A stretch of 9,817 nucleotides of DNA from assembly GCA_021797525.1 (NCBI GenBank), contig JAJZZQ010000016.1:1-9817 (forward strand). The letters run 5' to 3'. This DNA is from Thermoplasmata archaeon. GTDB taxonomy: Archaea > Thermoplasmatota > Thermoplasmata > Thermoplasmatales > Thermoplasmataceae. The notes under the pieces are model-generated. The model did no database searches and was not told where the DNA came from. It saw only the letters and a list, made by a program, of their open reading frames with translations. Position 1 is the first letter of the stretch, and each line of letters opens with the position of its first letter. The position numbers were made by a program, and so were the translations under genes. This document shows, one piece after another, positions 5,911 through 9,817 of the stretch.

Positions 5911-7644
5911 TCACAGGTGACCCTTATTCTTCAGGTACTGGGAGAAACTTTCAGCAAATTCCATCATATCTGCAACTATTCCATAATCAGAGTACCTGAA
6001 AATGGGTGCTTCTTTATCACTGTTGACAGCAATAACCTTCCCGCAGTACCTGATCCCTACCACATGGTTTGCCTGCCCTGACACTCCCATTGCAATATAA
6101 ACATCCGGAGATATGGAAAGTCCAGTGAGTCCTATCTGCTGCTGCCTGGGGAGGAATCCCATATCCACAATGGGCCTTGTGCCACCAAGTGATGCACCAA
6201 GGAGATTTGCCAGGTCAAGCAGTATTTTTACATTGTCTCTCTTCTTTATACCTCTCCCTGCCCCAAGTACAATTCTGCTGCCATTCAGGGGCCTGAAATC
6301 AGACGAAACTTTCTCATGGCCAACAACCTTCTCACTCTGGGAATTATCAAGCTGAAGCTTTACCTTTTCAGGTGCCCGGGATGGAAGAGATCTTCTGAAC
6401 ATACCTGGTCTTACCGTAGCCATTTCAGGTGTGGTCTTCGAATATATCGACGCAATTATTGAGCCTCCGAAAGCAGGCTTGTACTGTATCAGGTGACCAT
6501 TCTCAATCTTGATATCAACACAGTCGGCTGTCAAACCGATTCTCAAGGTTCCTGCAATTCTTCCGGCTATCTCTCTTCCTGGCACAGTGGATGGAAAGAG
6601 AACATATTTGGGTTTTTTCTCCTCAATAAATTTAAGAAGCGTTCTGGAAAAAACAAGCGGATCTGAGGTGTCTGCAATGAAGTGCTTACCGCATGGCACT
6701 GTGTCCTCCTGAGCAAGATTCGTTAACATGACCGGATCCATATGTTCCGTTTTCGCCAACTCTGTGATTCTTGTCCCTATCTCAGATGCGGAAATTGGAT
6801 CGTTGAAACCAACGCCCAGGATGAGATCACCCTTCCCGGAATATGGTTGTATATCAATTTTTTCTGCTTCTCTGTCATTATTGGCGCCACTTTTAATTAT
6901 AGATAATATCTTTTCGAAGGCGCTGTCATCAAGATCCAGGAACTGGCATTTCCTTGTACTTTCCATGCCAGCGGTTCCTGTTACAACTGTCGGGCTCATT
7001 TCAGTTCCTGTTAATTCTATACCAAGTGATTTTGAATCCATTGAGACTATGCGCTCTTTCATGTCTGGGGTATCAGGTTTTATTGCCCTTGCACGGTTTA
7101 TCTTCTCGCTTACAGAAAAGACAGCTGGAAGATCGAAGATAAGATCACTTAGACCATCTTCATTTTCATGCTGAACTTTTACCTTCCCATTTTCAGCACC
7201 AATTTCTATCTTTGATATGCTTGACTTGAAAGCCCATCCAAGCATTGAAGCAATCTCAGAAGGGACTTGAGACGTTTCTCCATCAAGGGAGTACTTTCCA
7301 GCCAGAACCAGATCTCCACCGGTTTGTTCAATAAATTTCGCAAGTATTGTCGAAGTTGCCAGGGTATCTGACCCGCCAAATCTTCTGTCAGTGAGAAGAT
7401 AGGCCGAATCCATTCCCATTTTCAGGCACTCATTGAGCATATCTGCAGCACTTGGAGGGCCCATAGTGACTACAGCAGTCTCTGCACCATATCTCTCCTT
7501 TAGCCTGATCGCCTCCTCAACGGCCTTCTTGTCAAAGGAGTTTATCGTCAGGGGGACACCCTCCCTGACGATTCTCTTTGTTTCCGGATCAAACTTTACC
7601 TGATCAACATCAGGGATCTGCTTTGCTAAAACTATTACCTTCAC
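5911..7644 (-). CDS. etfAB: Fused electron transfer flavoprotein, beta (FixA) plus alpha (FixB) domains
   Basis: This 577-residue protein joins both ETF subunits in one chain. The beta part occupies about 1-250; it starts MKVIVLAKQIPDVDQVKFDP and has the nucleotide-binding loop SLDGETSQVPSE at 119-130. After a linker near 251-270, the alpha part runs from about 271 to 577. Its FAD domain includes GAGRGIK at 461-467, TRPIVDMGFLP with R490, GLTG at 505-508, H527 and the ending APIFRYSDYGIVADMMEF. ETF carries electrons from flavin dehydrogenases, such as acyl-CoA dehydrogenases, to a membrane quinone reductase (ETF-QO/FixCX). Such fusions are known in Thermoplasmata and Sulfolobales, so this is not an assembly artefact. 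The canonical GQTG is GLTG here. GTG is the start because a TATA box lies 25 nt before it and the nearby ATG at 7655 is out of frame and closes after four codons. No dehydrogenase or FixC/FixX is in view. Confidence 0.93.
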   Translation of the reverse strand: MKVIVLAKQIPDVDQVKFDPETKRIVREGVPLTINSFDKKAVEEAIRLKERYGAETAVVTMGPPSAADMLNECLKMGMDSAYLLTDRRFGGSDTLATSTILAKFIEQTGGDLVLAGKYSLDGETSQVPSEIASMLGWAFKSSISKIEIGAENGKVKVQHENEDGLSDLIFDLPAVFSVSEKINRARAIKPDTPDMKERIVSMDSKSLGIELTGTEMSPTVVTGTAGMESTRKCQFLDLDDSAFEKILSIIKSGANNDREAEKIDIQPYSGKGDLILGVGFNDPISASEIGTRITELAKTEHMDPVMLTNLAQEDTVPCGKHFIADTSDPLVFSRTLLKFIEEKKPKYVLFPSTVPGREIAGRIAGTLRIGLTADCVDIKIENGHLIQYKPAFGGSIIASIYSKTTPEMATVRPGMFRRSLPSRAPEKVKLQLDNSQSEKVVGHEKVSSDFRPLNGSRIVLGAGRGIKKRDNVKILLDLANLLGASLGGTRPIVDMGFLPRQQQIGLTGLSISPDVYIAMGVSGQANHVVGIRYCGKVIAVNSDKEAPIFRYSDYGIVADMMEFAESFSQYLKNKGHL

Positions 7645-7665
7645 TTCCCTTCCATTGATAATTTC

Positions 7666-7672
7666 TATTTAT
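7666..7672 (-). promoter_or_regulatory. TATA box of the electron transfer flavoprotein gene
   Basis: On the minus strand ATAAATA is centred 25 nt before the GTG start at 7644, predicting a leaderless transcript that begins at the start codon. The remaining stretch to 7818 is AT-rich and holds no gene that I can support. Confidence 0.5.
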
Positions 7673-7818
7673 GATTTAGGTGAATTTGAAAAAGGGAATA
7701 AGCAAATTTTATGAAAGAACTGTTATGAATCATCATTATTGTGATAAAGAACTCCTTAATTGATCTTTACATGATAGAATAAGTCTCGATATCTCTATAG
7801 AAATAGGCTGTTATTTTC

Positions 7819-8282
7819 ATGAAAAAAACAGAAGGAAAATATTATTTGAGTTTCTGGCTGCAGGCATGGCTTTTCTTTTTATTGCCTCAGCTGCGTCGAG
7901 TATGCCATACGCACACAACCAGGCTGCATCTCGCACGAGGTGAACTGTTGCAAACATAGTCGTTACTTTTTTCATTTACTTTCTATTGTTCTACGTACTC
8001 CACCAGCTTCTTGGGAGCCTATACTCATCTCTCTTGGCATTTGGGATAAATCTCAACCACTCTGCACTTGAGGCGTTAACTCTTGCTGATCCTTTCAATG
8101 TAGTATACAGTATTGCAGGAACAATTTCCAATAACCCTTACATCGGGTTAGGAGGCTCTCTATCTTCAGGCAATGTACCAGTTCTGGTGCAAGTAAATCT
8201 GGCAATCAGTACTGCTGCACTCATATTGTGGGTTGGGGTTCCATTGATTGCTGCATTGGTAATCTGGAGAAGATCAGAATAA
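7819..8282 (+). pseudogene. Decayed membrane protein, probable C-terminal half of an ABC-2 type permease
   Basis: The frame ending at the TAA 8280-8282 encodes hydrophobic helices (VANIVVTFFIYFLLFYVLHQLLG, then LVQVNLAISTAALILWVGVPLIAALVIWRR) with a permease-like ending, and opens only after a TGA at 7941-7943. Upstream of that TGA the same frame continues with FEFLAAGMAFLFIASAASSM, another good helix, so the TGA looks like a nonsense mutation. The frame reaches the plausible ATG at 7819 only if one A is added to the A7 run at 7822-7828, giving the start MKKNRRKILFEFLAAGM. With both lesions repaired the product would have about 154 residues and three or four helices. Order and ending resemble the last helices of ABC-2 permeases, but no ATPase gene lies nearby and homology was not tested. 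A short intact ORF of 98 residues from the TTG at 7986 is an alternative but lacks a promoter and first helix. Confidence 0.5.
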
Positions 8283-8340
8283 AGCGGGTTGTGCTCCCTG
8301 AACCTGAAACTTTATGACTCAGTCTGTCAGAACAATTCAA

Positions 8341-8403
8341 ATGAAAACTAATGAGGATCAGAATCTACTATTCAAAATGGTAAAGAAGATAAAGAAAAAA
8401 TAG
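8341..8403 (+). CDS. Possible 20-residue lysine-rich peptide (doubtful)
   Basis: An ATG at 8341 opens a 20-codon frame ending in a TAG at 8401-8403, with a basic C-terminus (KMVKKIKKK). A weak TATA-like sequence, CTTTATGA near 8309-8316, lies about 28 nt upstream, which would fit a leaderless transcript as seen elsewhere in the window. The stop is 3 nt from the 3' end of the convergent MFS gene. It may equally be chance in a short convergent gap or debris linked to the neighbouring pseudogene. Confidence 0.2.
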   Translation: MKTNEDQNLLFKMVKKIKKK

Positions 8404-8406
8404 AGT

Positions 8407-9768
8407 TCAGCTGGATACTTCCTCCAGTGATTTTCTTGAAGAGGACGGTCCCAGAAGAGCAATAAGCCCGGCAATTAGGCCTGTCACTGCAATGAATTTG
8501 AACCCGAATCCGAAACTGTATGTTGTAACTAGTATGGGCAGAAGTATTGCTCCAAGTGCGCCTCCACCATGTCCAATACCATCGGTGAGGGCAAATCCGG
8601 AACTCCTTGCCCTTGTTGGATAGCTCTCTGCCGTGTATGTGTATGCAACCTGCAGGTACATTCCAAGTGCCATTGATACGAGGAAGGCACCAACGAAAAG
8701 GGCATCCCTTGTGCCAAGGGAGAATATGAACATACCTATGAACCAGACAATGGTATCCGCAAGGATAACAAATTTCCTCTCAAACTTGTCAGCCGTTACA
8801 ATCATTATGATTGCTCCAACGGGGTAGCCAATTGCACCAACTGCTAGGTAAATTATGGATGATGAAACAGAGGAATGTGGAATAAGCGTAGCCGCATCCC
8901 CGAGAAAAGCGTAATTGCCAATATACCAGAAGAACCACATCACGACAAGAACTGTCAGTCTTATGGAATATGGTTTCCTGAAAAGATACAGTGTCGGGAA
9001 ACGATCCTTGTAAATCTCCACCTCAGAGGGAACAGGCTCAGGCAATTCCCCCACCTTCTTTCTTGCAGTTCTTTCCATTCTCTCCAACACTGCCTCAGCC
9101 TTGGCATAGTTCTTCTTTCTCTGAACAAGCCATCTCGGAGATTCCGGTAGCTCAAATCTCAGGGCAAGGGCTATAACTGCTATTATTCCCCCTATGACAA
9201 ACAGGTATCTCCAGCCAGGTCCAATATCGCTGGCAGGGATGAGGAGAAGTGCTATAAATGGAGTAACTGACTGCCCAAGAATACCTATAAGGAATGTGTA
9301 GACCGTGATTCTGCCTCTAACCTTGGGAGGTGCAAATTCGCTTACATAACTGGAAACCAGGTTTAGGTCTGCACCCAGGCCAATTCCTGTGATGAATCGG
9401 AAAACTGTAAGCATCGCAACATTGACAGAAAGAGCATCTCCAAAAGAGCCAAGTGCGGTAAGGCCCATTGTGAGTATCATTGACCTGTATCTACCTGTTA
9501 TGTCTGCAAGTGAACCTATCAGATAGGAACCTATGGCATAGCCAATAAGTCCTACTGAGAGAGCCAGAAACAGATAGATGAAACTGCTGGAGCTGATGTT
9601 GAACTGCACTGCTATTGCCGGCATCGCAAAGCCTATATCCGATATATCATAGAATGTGAAGAAATAACCAATCCCGATTATTGCGAGATAGAAGTATGGA
9701 AGAGACCATGTCGGGATACGGTTCACTCTTGCAATAACATCCCTTATTTTTTCATCATCAGAATCCAT
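8407..9768 (-). CDS. MFS transporter of the sugar/metabolite porter type
   Basis: This 453-residue, 12-helix membrane protein belongs to the branch of MFS that includes sugar porters and organic-acid:proton symporters. Helix 1 carries the acidic pair in FYDISDIGFAMPAI (D41, D44). Motif A is GSLADITGRYR at residues 85-95. RFITGIGLGADLN at 124-136 and YVSEFAPPKVRGR at 141-153 form the conserved helix 4-5 region. PESPRWLV at 208-215 begins the long cytoplasmic loop, which is rich in Lys, Glu and Arg. AESYPTRARSSGFAL in the second half is the matching repeat of the EFAPPKVRGR element. The start is the ATG at 9766-9768, with a hydrophilic N-terminus of about 20 residues before helix 1. It is unrelated in detail to the MFS gene at 4662-5840. 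Substrate is unknown; carboxylates, sugars or amino acids are all possible. Confidence 0.9.
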   Translation of the reverse strand: MDSDDEKIRDVIARVNRIPTWSLPYFYLAIIGIGYFFTFYDISDIGFAMPAIAVQFNISSSSFIYLFLALSVGLIGYAIGSYLIGSLADITGRYRSMILTMGLTALGSFGDALSVNVAMLTVFRFITGIGLGADLNLVSSYVSEFAPPKVRGRITVYTFLIGILGQSVTPFIALLLIPASDIGPGWRYLFVIGGIIAVIALALRFELPESPRWLVQRKKNYAKAEAVLERMERTARKKVGELPEPVPSEVEIYKDRFPTLYLFRKPYSIRLTVLVVMWFFWYIGNYAFLGDAATLIPHSSVSSSIIYLAVGAIGYPVGAIIMIVTADKFERKFVILADTIVWFIGMFIFSLGTRDALFVGAFLVSMALGMYLQVAYTYTAESYPTRARSSGFALTDGIGHGGGALGAILLPILVTTYSFGFGFKFIAVTGLIAGLIALLGPSSSRKSLEEVSS

Positions 9769-9787
9769 AAATATTAAAACAATTATG

Positions 9788-9800
9788 TTAAATATATTTT
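9788..9800 (-). promoter_or_regulatory. TATA box of the sugar-porter type MFS gene
   Basis: On the minus strand AAAATATATTTAA is centred about 26 nt before the ATG at 9768, which again predicts transcription starting at the start codon. The 17 bases beyond it to the window edge hold nothing recognisable. Confidence 0.55.
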
Positions 9801-9817
9801 TCTATAAACGGGAGTGT

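Noticed and set aside
6728..7174. 148-codon ORF on the plus strand
   Set aside because: It is entirely antisense to the fused ETF gene, which has clear family motifs throughout; no promoter or family resemblance was seen.
7819..7959. Intact 46-residue ORF from the ATG at 7819 in its own frame
   Set aside because: After the first few codons its sequence is rich in His, Thr and Arg without recognisable structure, while the +1-shifted frame gives a good membrane helix; it is better read as the start of the pseudogene.

Overview
The window looks like chromosomal DNA of a thermoacidophilic archaeon of the Thermoplasmata (Thermoplasma/Ferroplasma/Cuniculiplasma-like). Supporting signs are an archaeal-length citrate synthase of 384 residues, a Nob1-type PIN/zinc-ribbon endonuclease, a fused beta-alpha electron transfer flavoprotein, a surface protein built from E(S/T)GLPxGxxW modules, and archaeal TATA boxes placed about 25 nt upstream of several start codons. 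The last point means that many genes here appear to be leaderless. No insertion sequence, CRISPR array, rRNA or tRNA was seen.

Plus strand, 1-4670. The C-terminal part of a large membrane-anchored surface protein (2-955) enters from the left. A ZIP-type metal transporter (1018-1764) follows; an 18-bp perfect palindrome sits between its TATA box and start codon. Next is a two-gene unit of unrecognised small proteins: a 58-residue one (1822-1998) and a 104-residue one (2012-2326). Then comes a tight cluster of citrate synthase (2421-3575), Nob1 (3562-4062, overlapping the citrate synthase gene by 14 nt) and a cyclase/kynurenine-formamidase-fold hydrolase (4074-4670). One promoter and a good Shine-Dalgarno in front of citrate synthase probably serve all three.

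Minus strand, 4662-7644. A fused electron transfer flavoprotein (5911-7644) is followed 70 bp downstream by a 12-TM major facilitator protein (4662-5840), whose 3' end overlaps that of the cyclase by 9 nt. The 70-bp gap holds an imperfect palindrome with the same TAGGT/ACCTA half-sites as the ZIP operator. This suggests, but does not prove, that one metal-responsive regulator controls both transporters.

Right part, 7645-9817. The region 7819-8282 reads as a decayed membrane-protein gene, probably the C-terminal half of an ABC-2 type permease, with a frameshift at an A7 run and an in-frame TGA. A possible 20-residue ORF (8341-8403) lies just before the end of a second, unrelated MFS transporter of the sugar/metabolite-porter type (8407-9768, minus strand, leaderless promoter at the right edge).

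Overall this is mostly ordinary central metabolism (TCA cycle entry, flavin-based electron transfer), ribosome maturation and transport. The most interesting points are the paired operator-like palindromes, the altered metal ligands of the ZIP protein, the unrecognised two-gene small-protein unit and the doubly broken permease remnant. I did not find a clearly new defence or mobile system.
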